Of a DNA stretch of 64,000 nt, positions 30,712-43,396 are shown piece after piece (the stretch's first letter is position 1; each line of letters opens with the position of its first letter). The position numbers and the translations under genes were made by a program. Source of the DNA: Lysobacteraceae bacterium (GTDB lineage Bacteria; Pseudomonadota; Gammaproteobacteria; Xanthomonadales; Xanthomonadaceae); contig SCUI01000009.1 in assembly GCA_004297225.1 (NCBI GenBank), forward strand, positions 26,904 through 90,903, written 5' to 3'. A model generated the notes under the pieces. The model was given only the letters and a program-made list of their open reading frames with translations, was not told the origin of the DNA and did no database searches.

Positions 30712-31628
30712 GCGGGCGCGAACTCGACGCCGGCGGCCTCGTGCAGGCGGCGCCGGGTCATCGGCCCGAAGCGCAGCGCATCGCAGAGCGCGCGCAGGCC
30801 GTCGGCATCGGGATCGCGCCGTTCGAACGCCCGCTCGTGGCCCAGCGGCGCATCGCAGGCAATGGTGGTGAGCCGGCGGCAGAGCAGGGCCTGCTCGCGG
30901 TGCAGGCGCAGCTTCGCGGCTGCGGCCGCGGCGCCGCGGAAGCGCAGGAACGGGACCTCGTCGATGCGCTCGAGCAATGCATCGAGCGTGCCGAAGTGCG
31001 CCAGCAACACCGCCGCGGTCTTCGCGCCGATGCCGGGCACGCCCGGGATGTTGTCCACCGCATCGCCGCACAACGCCAGGTAATCGGCCACCTGGTGCGC
31101 GTGCACGCCATGGCGCGCGTGCACGCCATCCGCGCCCCAGCGCTGGCCGCGCGCGAAATCCCATTGTTCGTCGGCCGCCTCGAGCAGCTGCGACAGGTCC
31201 TTGTCGGCGGACACGATCACCCCGCGATGGCCATGCCGGCGCGCATGGCGCAACGCGCTGCCGATCAGGTCGTCCGCCTCGTACTCGCCGTGGGCCAGCA
31301 CTTCCAGCCCCAGCGCAATGCACAGCGCCTTGCAGTGCCCGAACTGGCGCTTCAACGCTTCCGGTGCCGGGTCGCGGTTGGCCTTGTAGGCGGGATAGAG
31401 CGTGTTGCGGAAGCAGCTGTCCAGCGCCTCGTCGAAGGCGACGACGATGTGTTGCGGCCGCGTGCGCTCGAGCAGTTCCAGCAGGAAGCGGGCGAAGCCG
31501 TGGACGGCATTGGTCGGCCAGCCTTCGGCGTCCTGGAATTCGTCCGGCATCGAGTGCCAGGCACGGAACACGTACAGGCTGGCGTCGACCAGGTACAGGG
31601 TCGGCCGCGCATGGCTACCGTGGTTCAT
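30708..31628 (-). CDS. 5'-3' exonuclease/flap endonuclease (Pol I N-domain-like)
   Basis: A 306-residue stand-alone relative of the 5'-nuclease domain of DNA polymerase I (like Xni/ExoIX). It shows YLVDASLYVFRAW, AFDEALDSCFRNTLYPAYKANR, the acidic metal cluster EADDLIGS and SADKDLSQLL, and the helix-hairpin-helix GVPGIGAKTAAVLLAHFG that binds duplex DNA. Metal-binding acids appear intact, including GDAVDNIPG, unlike E. coli ExoIX which has lost some. It overlaps the nitroreductase stop and nudix start by four bases each. Confidence 0.93.
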   Translation of the reverse strand: MNHGSHARPTLYLVDASLYVFRAWHSMPDEFQDAEGWPTNAVHGFARFLLELLERTRPQHIVVAFDEALDSCFRNTLYPAYKANRDPAPEALKRQFGHCKALCIALGLEVLAHGEYEADDLIGSALRHARRHGHRGVIVSADKDLSQLLEAADEQWDFARGQRWGADGVHARHGVHAHQVADYLALCGDAVDNIPGVPGIGAKTAAVLLAHFGTLDALLERIDEVPFLRFRGAAAAAAKLRLHREQALLCRRLTTIACDAPLGHERAFERRDPDADGLRALCDALRFGPMTRRRLHEAAGVEFAPA

Positions 31629-32194
31629 GCCGGTTTCCAGTCCTCGAGCAGGGTCGCCGGATCCGGGCGTTCACGTTCGCGGGGCAGCGCCTTCGGCGTG
31701 CCGATGTGGATGAAGCCGGCGATGCGTTCGTGTTCCGCCACGCCGAGCAGGCGCAGGATCTCCGGATCGTAGGCCGGCCAACCGGTCAGCCACTGCGCGC
31801 CGAAGCCGTGTCCCTGCGCCGCCTGCAGCAAAGCGAAGCAGACGCAGCAGGCGGAGGCGAAACGTTCCGGTTCCGGGATCTTTTCGTCGGCGCCGAGGCG
31901 GGCGATGACCGCCACCACCAGTGGCGACTGGAAACGGTTGCGATCCTTGTCCAGCGCCGCCTCGCCGGCATGTGGATCGCGCTGCAGCGCGCGCGCCACC
32001 AGCGCGGCGCCGAGCGCATCGCGTGCCGGACCGGAGATGCTCAGGAAGCGCCATGGTTCGCGCTTGCCGTGGTCGGGCACCCGCACCGCCGCGGCGAGCA
32101 TGGCGAGGAGGGTTTGCCGGTCCGGCGCGGGGTAGGCCAGCAACTTCGAGGGCACCGACCTGCGCCCATTCAGGCTTGTGATGGTGGCGTTCAA
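31625..32194 (-). CDS. Nitroreductase-family FMN oxidoreductase (YdjA-like)
   Basis: A 189-residue small nitroreductase. The FMN-binding start is NGRRSVPSKLL, followed by VPDHGKREPWRFLSISG and the C-terminal GWPAYDPEILRLLGVAEHERIAGFIHIGTP, which fits the YdjA subgroup of minimal nitroreductases. Such enzymes form dimers with FMN at the interface and use NADPH; physiological substrates are unknown. It is the first gene of the nitroreductase-exonuclease-nudix set, with overlapping stop/start codons throughout. Confidence 0.9.
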   Translation of the reverse strand: MNATITSLNGRRSVPSKLLAYPAPDRQTLLAMLAAAVRVPDHGKREPWRFLSISGPARDALGAALVARALQRDPHAGEAALDKDRNRFQSPLVVAVIARLGADEKIPEPERFASACCVCFALLQAAQGHGFGAQWLTGWPAYDPEILRLLGVAEHERIAGFIHIGTPKALPRERERPDPATLLEDWKPA

Positions 32195-32319
32195 GGCCGG
32201 TATCCGAATGCGAACGCCATCACATATCCTGTAGGCGGCTGTGGACGAGGGTCACGGCGGCATTATGCTCGGTCCCAGATCAACCGTGCCGTGGCAGGAC
32301 GCCCGGCGAGGATACCCCC

Positions 32320-34677
32320 GTGTCCATCCAGCATCCCGAGATGATCAGTGCAGTGACGCGCGATCCCGCGCGCCTGCTGGACGAGCTCAAGCGCATCGCG
32401 GTCGAGCAGCTCGGTGCCGTGCCCGGCGGGTTGTACCGGCCGATCGAGGAACAGCTGCACGAGAACCTCCGGGTCGGCAATGAGGGGGCCAATCGCAAGG
32501 ATCTGATGACCGTGCTGGCGCTGCGCCAGCGTGGTTCGGGTTACGTGATGAAGTTCCGCGAGCTGATCGGCCGCAGCTTCGACGAATTCTGCGGCCGGAC
32601 CACCGCTGGCCGCGGCACCGCGCCGCTGGGCCTGGTCCGCGAGAAGGAACTCGAATTCCACCTGGCCGGGCAACGACTGGCCGACTCGATCTCGCGCCGC
32701 TACCAGCGGCCGCTGGAGATGCTGGGATTGCGATTCGAGTCGCTGGCGGCAGCGATGGGCGCGCCCGGAAGCGTGAATCCGGTCGGCGCTTCGATACTGG
32801 CCGACGCGTTCGTGCAGACGTTCCGCGACTCCGACATCTCGCCGTCGCTGCAGCCGCTGCTGTTCCGCCAGTACGAGCAGGAACTGGCGAAGGTGCTGGG
32901 CGAGCTGTACGGACGCCTCAACACCCAGCTGGCCGCCAATGGCTTCCATGCGGATGCACGGCGGATCACCGCGCCCGCGCCGGACGTGCTGCCGCAGGTA
33001 CCGGTGCAGCCGGCACAGGGGTTCGCGCCCGGGCCGGGCGACGGCATCCTTGCCTCGCGCCAGGCCGGTGCGTGGCTCGAAGCCGGCATCGGCGGCCAGG
33101 TCCCCGCACCGCCGCCGTACCTGGGCGCGCCGCTCGCCGCCGCCGCACCGCAGGTGCAGCGTCCACCCGCGTACACGGCCGCCGCCGCGGCACCGGCGCC
33201 TTCGTCCCCGGCTTCGGCGGACGTGTTCCGCGATTCCCCCGGCGCGCGGGTGCAACACCAGCAATTGCGCGACATGCTGCACCTGTGGCGCGAAGGCATG
33301 CTGCGCGACCAGTCGGTCCCGTCGCAGCATGCGCCGGATCGCCGCCTCGCCGAGCGCCGCGAACTGCGCATCCAGGAAGTGGTGAGCGTCGTCTCCCTGC
33401 TGCAGCGCGACGGCGTGCGCAACTTCGAGGCAGCGTTCGCCGGCAAGTGCGACCTGCACAAGGCGATCCGCGAGGAACTGGTCGAGGGTGCCCGCCGCCT
33501 CGGGCTGGATCCCGACCGCACCTGCCTGGACCAGCAGCAGGAGGATGCCGTCGACCTGACCGGGCTGATGTTCCAGTCGCTGCTGCGCAGCCACGCGCTG
33601 GTGCAGGAATCGCGCCGGATGTTCGCCAAGCTGGTGATGTCCTACGTCAGGATCGCGCTGACCGACGACAGCCTGTTCGTGCGCGACGACCATCCCGCGC
33701 GCCGCATGCTCGATTCGCTGGCGCTCACCTGCGAAAGCAACGACGGCACCTCACCGCAGGACCGCGAGCTGCTGGACCGCGCCGCGCGCCTGGTGGACCG
33801 GGTGGTCGCCGAGTACAACGAGGACCTTGCGATCTTCGAGCTCACCGCGAACGAGCTGCAGGACATGGTCCAGCAGCAGCGTCGCCGCTCCGAGATCGTC
33901 GAACGGCGCGCGGCCGAATCCGTGCATGGCCGCGAACGCCTGCTGCATGCGCGCCGCCGCGCCGCCGCCGCGCTGGCCGAACGCCTGCAGGGCCGCGTGC
34001 TGACCCAGACCATCGCCCACTTCCTCGAGCGGCACTGGCAACACCACCTGGTGCAGGTCCTGCTGCGCGAGGGCGAAGGCTCCGAACGGCACGCCCGCGT
34101 GCTGGAACTGGCCGACCAGCTGATCGCCGTGGACATGTCCGCGGCGCGCGGCGGCGGCGCGGATGTCGCCGAACGGGTGTTGTCGCTGCATTCGGGCCTG
34201 GTCGACGCACTGTCCAGTTCCGGGCTGGACGAACAGGTCGCGGGGGAATGGATGGCGGGCCTGGCGCGGACGCTGGCCTTCCCGGACGCGCCGCGCGAAG
34301 AGCGCCAGCCATCGCCGGTGGTGTCCGAGGAAGGCGACGAAGCGACGCTGCTGCGGCTGGTCGGCGGCACCGACCACCTCGACTACGATCCCGCGGTGGC
34401 CGAACGCATGCGCGCGCTGCGCGTCGGCGACTGGATGCGGCTGTCCGACGAGCGCGGCAACGAATCCTCGGTCAAGGTCGCCTGGACCAGCCCGCTGACC
34501 TCGCGCATGCTGCTGGTCAACCGCCGCGGCGTGCGCCAGCTGGTCGCATCGCCCGAGCAACTCGCCGCGCTGGTGCGCAGCGGCCATTTGTTCGCGGAGG
34601 CCGACGAGTCGCCGTTCGACGAAGCCATGCGGCTGGTGCGGCAGCAGTTGGGTCGGTCCGCCGCCCGCGCCGCCTGA
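32320..34677 (+). CDS. DUF1631 family protein
   Basis: A 785-residue protein starting at GTG with GAGG upstream. It is largely helical, Arg/Glu-rich and without membrane segments. A Pro/Ala-rich linker (about residues 220-310) separates an N-terminal helical block from the DUF1631 core (MLHLWREGMLRDQ onward). The C-terminal part has a small beta region (LRVGDWMRLSDERG...VKVAWTSPLTSRMLLVNRRG) reminiscent of PilZ-like barrels. The family is common in Xanthomonads and Pseudomonads and its function is unknown. A TATGCT box at 32264 is a possible -10. Confidence 0.85.
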   Translation: MSIQHPEMISAVTRDPARLLDELKRIAVEQLGAVPGGLYRPIEEQLHENLRVGNEGANRKDLMTVLALRQRGSGYVMKFRELIGRSFDEFCGRTTAGRGTAPLGLVREKELEFHLAGQRLADSISRRYQRPLEMLGLRFESLAAAMGAPGSVNPVGASILADAFVQTFRDSDISPSLQPLLFRQYEQELAKVLGELYGRLNTQLAANGFHADARRITAPAPDVLPQVPVQPAQGFAPGPGDGILASRQAGAWLEAGIGGQVPAPPPYLGAPLAAAAPQVQRPPAYTAAAAAPAPSSPASADVFRDSPGARVQHQQLRDMLHLWREGMLRDQSVPSQHAPDRRLAERRELRIQEVVSVVSLLQRDGVRNFEAAFAGKCDLHKAIREELVEGARRLGLDPDRTCLDQQQEDAVDLTGLMFQSLLRSHALVQESRRMFAKLVMSYVRIALTDDSLFVRDDHPARRMLDSLALTCESNDGTSPQDRELLDRAARLVDRVVAEYNEDLAIFELTANELQDMVQQQRRRSEIVERRAAESVHGRERLLHARRRAAAALAERLQGRVLTQTIAHFLERHWQHHLVQVLLREGEGSERHARVLELADQLIAVDMSAARGGGADVAERVLSLHSGLVDALSSSGLDEQVAGEWMAGLARTLAFPDAPREERQPSPVVSEEGDEATLLRLVGGTDHLDYDPAVAERMRALRVGDWMRLSDERGNESSVKVAWTSPLTSRMLLVNRRGVRQLVASPEQLAALVRSGHLFAEADESPFDEAMRLVRQQLGRSAARAA

Positions 34678-34747
34678 GGCCGGCCGGGGGCCGGCCGCCC
34701 ACGGCCGAATTCGCTACGATGCCGGCATCGATCCGGCGGAGCGTTGC

Positions 34748-35839
34748 ATGGCGGTGATCATCGGAATCGCGCGCGAAACCGCGCCGGGGGAACGGCGCAC
34801 GGCGTTGACGCCGGAGACCTGCCGCAAGTTCGTGGCCGCCGGCGCGCAGGTGCAGGTCGAGCGCGGGATCGGCGAGGGCGCGTCGTTCGCCGACGGGGCC
34901 TATGCCGAGGCGGGCGCGCGCATCGTCGATGACGCCGCGGCCGCGCTCTCCGGGGCCGACCTCGTTCTCTGCGTGCAACCGCCCGCGCCGGCGCGAATCG
35001 CCCGGTTGCGCGAAGGCGCGTTCCTTGCCGGCATCCTGCAGCCCGACGCCGACCCGGCGCGCGCGCAGGCATTGCAGGCCCGCGGCATCGTCGCCTTCCC
35101 GCTGGAGAAGTTGCCGCGCACCACGCGCGCGCAGTCGATGGACGTGCTCAGCTCGCAGGCGGGCATGGCCGGCTACAAGGCGATGTTGCTCGCCGCGCAG
35201 TTGGCGCCGCGCTTCTTCCCGATGCTCACCACGGCGGCGGGCACGATCCGCCCTTCGAAAGTGCTGGTGGTCGGCGCCGGCGTCGCCGGCCTGCAGGCCA
35301 TCGCCACCGCCAGGCGCCTCGGCGCGCAGGTGGAAGGCTTCGATGTGCGCCCCGAGACCCGGGAGCAGATCGAATCGCTGGGGGCGCGGTTCCTCGACCT
35401 CGGCGTCAGCGCCGCGGGCGAGGGCGGCTATGCGCGCGCGCTCACCGACGAGGAGCGCGCGGAGCAGCAGCGCCGGCTGGGAGAGCACCTGCGCGGCATC
35501 GACGTGGTGGTCTGCACCGCGGCGGTACCCGGGCGCCCGGCACCGAGGATCATCGGCGCCGCGATGGTCGAAGGCATGCGCGCGGGTAGCGTGATCGTGG
35601 ACCTGGCCGCCGAGACCGGCGGCAATTGCGAACTGACCCGGCCGGGCGAAACCGTGGACGCAGGCGGGGTCAGCATCGCCGGACCCCTCGACCTGGCCAG
35701 CAGCGGCGCCATCCACGCCAGCGAGATGTACGCGCGCAACCTGTTCAATTTCGCCAGCCTGCTGCTGCGCGAAGGCGCGCTGGCCCCCGACTGGGACGAC
35801 GAACTGCTGGCGAAGACGGTGTACCCCCCGCGCGGCTAG
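34748..35839 (+). CDS. pntAA: NAD(P) transhydrogenase subunit alpha part 1
   Basis: NAD(H)-binding dI domain of proton-translocating transhydrogenase, which makes NADPH using the proton gradient. The 363-residue protein starts with IGIARETAPGERRTALTPE, contains SMDVLSSQAGMAGYKA, the Rossmann motif VLVVGAGVAGLQAIATARRLGA, and GSVIVDLAAETGGNCE. It lacks the membrane part, which is encoded separately at 37329 and 37631. Unusually, three minus-strand genes lie between it and those partners. Its stop overlaps the stop of the DUF3106 gene within a CTAG. Confidence 0.95.
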   Translation: MAVIIGIARETAPGERRTALTPETCRKFVAAGAQVQVERGIGEGASFADGAYAEAGARIVDDAAAALSGADLVLCVQPPAPARIARLREGAFLAGILQPDADPARAQALQARGIVAFPLEKLPRTTRAQSMDVLSSQAGMAGYKAMLLAAQLAPRFFPMLTTAAGTIRPSKVLVVGAGVAGLQAIATARRLGAQVEGFDVRPETREQIESLGARFLDLGVSAAGEGGYARALTDEERAEQQRRLGEHLRGIDVVVCTAAVPGRPAPRIIGAAMVEGMRAGSVIVDLAAETGGNCELTRPGETVDAGGVSIAGPLDLASSGAIHASEMYARNLFNFASLLLREGALAPDWDDELLAKTVYPPRG

Positions 35840-36273
35840 TCCTCCGGCGGGTTGGCTTCCACCCATTCACGCCGCTGCTGCGGCGTCATCGCGCGCCACT
35901 GCTCTCGCAGCGCGTCACGCTCGCCGGGGGAGAGTTGCCGCATCCTGCCGAACAGCGCGCGCATCTCGCGGCGGTGTTCCGGGTCCATTTTTTCCCATCG
36001 GTGCATGCCGCGGTGCGCGCGTTTGCGCGATTCCGGCGTCATCGACTGCCAGCGTTGCGCATGCGACATGAGGCGCGCGCGCTCGCCGGGGTTGGCGTTC
36101 CAGCGTTCGCGCAGCGGCGCCAGCAACACTTCGCGCTGCGCCGGGCTGAGGTGCTCCCAGTCGGGCAACTGCGCCCGGGCCGGCTCGGCCGCGGCCGGTT
36201 CGCCGGCCACGGTGGCGCCGCTGGCTGCCAGCAGCACCGCAGCCACGAGGATGGATCGGGTCGTTGCGTTCAT
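35836..36273 (-). CDS. Exported DUF3106-family protein
   Basis: A 145-residue protein with a signal peptide (SILVAAVLLAASGATVAG) and a mature part made of short, repeated Trp/Arg-rich units: LSPAQREVLLAPLRERWN, MTPESRKRAHRGMHRWEKM, LSPGERDALREQWRAM, MTPQQRREWVEANP. The repeats fit DUF3106, a periplasmic helical family found downstream of a sigma factor and a small membrane protein in beta- and gammaproteobacteria. Function unknown; Spy/CpxP-like stress roles have been suggested for similar architectures but this is inference. Confidence 0.85.
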   Translation of the reverse strand: MNATTRSILVAAVLLAASGATVAGEPAAAEPARAQLPDWEHLSPAQREVLLAPLRERWNANPGERARLMSHAQRWQSMTPESRKRAHRGMHRWEKMDPEHRREMRALFGRMRQLSPGERDALREQWRAMTPQQRREWVEANPPED

Positions 36274-36277
36274 TGCC

Positions 36278-36640
36278 TTACTCCGAAGCCAGGGCCAGGG
36301 CGTCCGCCGAGCCCAGCCATGCGTAGAACTCGGGGTCCAGTTCCAGCGGTACCACCGGCGCTTGCCCCGCCGCCGCTGCCGCAGCGGCCACTTGCGCGGG
36401 CGCGTCGGCCGCACCCGGCGCTTCCGGACCGAGCCGCGGCAGTGCGAACGCCAGTGCCAGCGCCAGCGCCGGTGCCGCGGCCCAGCGCCAGTCGCGCGCG
36501 CCGCCGGCCGGCCTCGGCGCGGTGGCGGCCGCCGATCGCAGCCGCAGTTGCGCGCGTACGCGCGGCGAGAGCGCGTGCAGCGAACGCGCATGCAGTTCGC
36601 GCGCGCGTCGTACCAGCAGGTCGTCGTCGTGGGCAGTCAT
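36278..36640 (-). CDS. Small membrane protein between sigma factor and DUF3106 (DUF3619/anti-sigma-like)
   Basis: A 120-residue protein: a charged N-terminal part rich in Arg (DDDLLVRRARELHARSLHALSPRVRAQLRLR), one hydrophobic helix (WRWAAAPALALALAFALP) and an Ala/Pro-rich periplasmic tail. The order sigma factor, one-helix protein, DUF3106 is typical of DUF3619 clusters, and the topology would fit an anti-sigma factor. The ATG overlaps the sigma gene's stop by four bases. Anti-sigma function is inferred from topology and position only. Confidence 0.7.
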   Translation of the reverse strand: MTAHDDDLLVRRARELHARSLHALSPRVRAQLRLRSAAATAPRPAGGARDWRWAAAPALALALAFALPRLGPEAPGAADAPAQVAAAAAAAGQAPVVPLELDPEFYAWLGSADALALASE

Positions 36641-37218
36641 CGCCAGTCCTCCAGTTGTCGCTGCAGCGCTTCGCGCGCCCGCGACAGGTGTGTCTTCACC
36701 GACCCCTCGCTGCAGCCCATGGCCTTGGCGGTGTCGGCGACATCCAGTTCCTCCAGCACCCGCAGGGTGAAGGCTTCCCGTTGCCGCCGCGGCAGCGCCT
36801 GCAGCGCCTGCGCGAAGCGGCCGTAGGCTTCGCGGCCGTCGTGGTGCCGCGCCGGATCCGGTCCCTCGTCGGCCCAGTCGAACCCCGCGTCCGCGCCATC
36901 GGCCGTCGTCGCTGGCGCCAGCCAACGCAGGCGCAACATGCGCCTGCGCTGCGCGTCGACCACCCGCGTGCGCAGGATCCGCCAGAACAGGGGCGTCCAC
37001 TCCGCCGCCGGGCGGTCGCGGTAACCCAGCATCCGCATCATCGCCTCCTGCACCGCGTCCAGCGCATCCTCGCGGTGGCGCAGGCCCAGTTCCGCGAACC
37101 GGTACGCGCGCGGACCGATGCCTTCCAGGAACTGCTCCAGCGAAGGCGCCCTGGCCGCGGCGGGTGCCGCCGTGGCCTGGCGCAGGGTGTCCGGTTCGGC
37201 GCTCACGCTCAGCAGCAT
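36637..37218 (-). CDS. ECF-type RNA polymerase sigma factor
   Basis: A protein of ~193 residues with region 2 (YRFAELGLRHREDALDAVQEAMMRML, PLFWRILRTRVVDAQRRR) and region 4 (LPRRQREAFTLRVLEELDVADTAKAMGCSEGSVKTHLSRAREALQ), the two parts of extracytoplasmic-function sigma factors. I chose the ATG at 37218; an in-frame ATG at 37245 and GTG just downstream are alternatives. It is followed by a one-helix protein with a four-base overlap. The cassette is inverted inside the pnt gene set. Confidence 0.9.
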   Translation of the reverse strand: MLLSVSAEPDTLRQATAAPAAARAPSLEQFLEGIGPRAYRFAELGLRHREDALDAVQEAMMRMLGYRDRPAAEWTPLFWRILRTRVVDAQRRRMLRLRWLAPATTADGADAGFDWADEGPDPARHHDGREAYGRFAQALQALPRRQREAFTLRVLEELDVADTAKAMGCSEGSVKTHLSRAREALQRQLEDWR

Positions 37219-37293
37219 ACGTCCGGGGAACGCGGCGGCGGGCAAGCGGTTGACACGACGCGCCGCCGGTTCAGCGACGGTCGCAGCCGCGGT

Positions 37294-37299
37294 TATGAT
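37294..37299 (+). promoter_or_regulatory. pntAB: Candidate -10 element for pntAB-pntB
   Basis: TATGAT matches the sigma-70 -10 consensus at five of six positions and lies 30 bases before the pntAB start; TTCAGC at 37270 with 18-base spacing is a weak -35. A dedicated promoter is expected here because the upstream pntAA gene is separated by oppositely oriented genes. Confidence 0.45.
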
Positions 37300-37328
37300 G
37301 CGGGCGTCACCACGCGCGGGGAGGCCGG

Positions 37329-37630
37329 ATGGACGATGCCTTGGCCCAGGGCTTCATGGCCCTGTACGTGTTCATGCTGGCGGCGATTGCCGGCCACGTG
37401 ATCATTTCGCGGGTGCCGGTGATCCTGCACACGCCGTTGATGTCGGGTTCGAACTTCATCCACGGCATCGTCCTGGTCGGCGCAATGGTCGTGCTCGGGC
37501 ATGCCGACACGACGCTGGAAAAGGCCATCGGCTTCGTCGCGGTGCTGCTGGGGGCGGGCAACGCGGCCGGCGGATACGTGGTCACCGAGCGCATGCTGGA
37601 GATGTTCAAGGCCAGCAAGCCGGGGGCGAA

Positions 37631-37634
<4 letters not shown>
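37329..37634 (+). CDS. pntAB: NAD(P) transhydrogenase subunit alpha part 2
   Basis: Short membrane subunit of the three-subunit transhydrogenase. The 101-residue protein has three to four helices; the family block HVIISRVPVILHTPLMSGSN is followed by FIHGIVLVGAMVVLG and LLGAGNAAGGYVVTERML. A GGGGAGG site precedes the ATG. Its stop overlaps the GTG start of pntB. Confidence 0.96.
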
Positions 37635-39031
<1,397 letters not shown>

Positions 39032-39032
39032 G

Positions 39033-39446
39033 TCATCGGGCCGCGACCGCCCCGACGACCAATCCCGCCGCCAGCCACGCCCAGTCCGCCGGGGTGTTCG
39101 CCAGGCCCAGCAGGGTCCAGGCGAATTCCGGGCCGAGTTTGTACGCGGAGATCCAGGGCAGCACGCCGATGCTGCGACCCATCTGGCTGGCGGCGATGCC
39201 CCAGCTGGCCGCGGCGATCGTGGCGAAGGTGGCGGCGGTCGCCGCCAGGATCCTGCCGGGCCCGCGCTGCACGCCCGCCAGGCGCAGCAGCAGCGCCGCG
39301 TCCAGGCCGGCCACCAGGGCCATCCAGCTGGACTGACGGCCGCTGGCGATGGAGAGGAGGATCCAGGCGGCGGCGCAGCCCGCTATCCCGAGGGCGAGCA
39401 GGGCCGGCGCCAGCCAGCGCGCGCGGCGCTCTGCGGAATGAGCCAT
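39033..39446 (-). CDS. Small integral membrane protein of unknown function
   Basis: A 137-residue protein with four hydrophobic segments (LAPALLALGIAGCAAAWILL, WMALVAGLDAALLLRL, ILAATAATFATIAAASWGIAA, and a C-terminal DWAWLAAGLVVGAVAA) joined by short loops, with conserved-looking WGIAASQMGRSIG and KLGPEFAW loops. I do not recognise a named family. It lies head-to-head with sufT, 38 bases from its chosen start, and ends against pntB. Confidence 0.7.
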   Translation of the reverse strand: MAHSAERRARWLAPALLALGIAGCAAAWILLSIASGRQSSWMALVAGLDAALLLRLAGVQRGPGRILAATAATFATIAAASWGIAASQMGRSIGVLPWISAYKLGPEFAWTLLGLANTPADWAWLAAGLVVGAVAAR

Positions 39447-39452
39447 GCGGCG

Positions 39453-39458
39453 TAGAAT
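39453..39458 (+). promoter_or_regulatory. sufT: Candidate -10 element for sufT
   Basis: TAGAAT (five of six consensus matches) lies 26 bases before the ATG at 39485. If used, transcription would begin near 39465, downstream of the alternative in-frame ATG at 39461, supporting the later start. No clear -35 is visible. Confidence 0.4.
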
Positions 39459-39484
39459 ACATGCGGTTCAACAGCCTGGCCCCC

Positions 39485-40036
39485 ATGTACTCCCGCAGCA
39501 GCGAACCCGTGCGCTTCGAGCGCGATTGCCCCGCCGTGCTGGTCCCGCAGGGCGACGCGGTGACCCTTCCCGCCGGCACCGCCGGCTACATCACCCAGGC
39601 GCTGGGCGGCAGCTATACCGTGTTCGTGGAGGGCAACCTGTTCCGCATCGCCGGGCAGGACGCCGACGCGATCGGCAAGGAGCCCACCGAACCGCTGGAA
39701 CTGCCCCCCGACGCCGCCGACGACGCGGTCGAGGAACTGGTCTGGCGCCAGTTGCGGACCTGCTTCGACCCCGAGATCCCGATCAACATCGTCGATCTCG
39801 GCCTGGTCTACGAGGCCAGCGTGACCCACCGCGAGGATGGCGGCCGGCTGGTGGTCGTGCGCATGACCCTGACCGCGCCCGGCTGCGGCATGGGCGACAT
39901 CCTGGTGGACGACGTGCGCACCAAGCTGGAAATGATCCCGACCGTCCAGGACACCGACGTGGAACTGGTCTTCGACCCGCCGTGGACCCAGAACATGATG
40001 TCCGACGCGGCGCGGCTCGAAACGGGAATGTTCTGA
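39485..40036 (+). CDS. sufT: SufT-type iron-sulfur maturation protein
   Basis: A 183-residue protein: an N-terminal beta part (VRFERDCPAVLVPQGDAVTLPAGTAGYITQALGGSYTV) and a C-terminal MIP18/DUF59 domain (LVWRQLRTCFDPEIPINIVDLGLVYEASV), with the conserved Cys of LTAPGCGMGDILVDDV and the DPPW motif. This two-part layout is the SufT accessory factor of Fe-S cluster assembly. No other suf gene is nearby. Confidence 0.9.
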   Translation: MYSRSSEPVRFERDCPAVLVPQGDAVTLPAGTAGYITQALGGSYTVFVEGNLFRIAGQDADAIGKEPTEPLELPPDAADDAVEELVWRQLRTCFDPEIPINIVDLGLVYEASVTHREDGGRLVVVRMTLTAPGCGMGDILVDDVRTKLEMIPTVQDTDVELVFDPPWTQNMMSDAARLETGMF

Positions 40037-42992
<2,956 letters not shown>

Positions 42993-43015
42993 GCCGTGGC
43001 GACATCGCGGCATCC

Positions 43016-43044
43016 GACCCCGGCTTCGGCCGGGGTCTTTTTTT
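43016..43044 (+). terminator. Intrinsic terminator after the M4 protease gene
   Basis: A 9-bp G/C stem (43016-43024 with 43029-43037) closed by a TTCG tetraloop and followed directly by seven T residues (43038-43044). It lies 24 bases after the stop codon and is the clearest Rho-independent terminator in the window. The T-run serves only the plus strand. Confidence 0.95.
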
Positions 43045-43050
43045 CCGGAG

Positions 43051-43395
43051 TCAGCGCTGCACCAGCGAGCGCAACGCGACCGCGTTGTTGTGCGCTTCGT
43101 CGCGCGCCGCGTACAACAGGGTGACCTGCCGTTCGCGCGCGAGGCGACGCAATTCCGCGAGTGCCTCGCTGCCGTCGAGTTCGGCGGCATAGGCCGCCTG
43201 GAATTCGGCGAACCGATCGGGATGGGCGTGGAACTCGTGGCGCAAGGCATCGCTGGGCGCCACTTCCTTCAACCAGAGATCCACCCGGGCCTTGTCCTTC
43301 GCCAACCCGCGAGGCCAGAGGCGGTCGACCAGCACGCGCATCCCGTCGCTGGCGGCCGGCGCCTCGTAAACGCGCTTGAGCCGCGGTGCGGGCAT
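43051..43395 (-). CDS. DUF488 family protein (YeaO-like)
   Basis: A 114-residue protein with the family pattern: KRVYEAPAASDGMRVLVDRLWPRGLAKDKARVDLWLKEVAPSDALR, then FHAHPDRFAEFQAAYAAEL and VTLLYAARDEAHNNAVALRSLV. DUF488 proteins are small, soluble and of unknown activity. The ATG at 43395 fits family length; the in-frame upstream start would overlap the asparaginase-like gene. It sits one base after the stop of that gene and ends at the terminator region. Confidence 0.9.
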   Translation of the reverse strand: MPAPRLKRVYEAPAASDGMRVLVDRLWPRGLAKDKARVDLWLKEVAPSDALRHEFHAHPDRFAEFQAAYAAELDGSEALAELRRLARERQVTLLYAARDEAHNNAVALRSLVQR

Positions 43396-43396
43396 C

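Noticed and set aside
37250..37255. Perfect TTGACA before pntAB as a -35 box
   Set aside because: The next good -10 (TATGAT, 37294) is 38 bases away, too far; no -10 lies at 16-18 bases.
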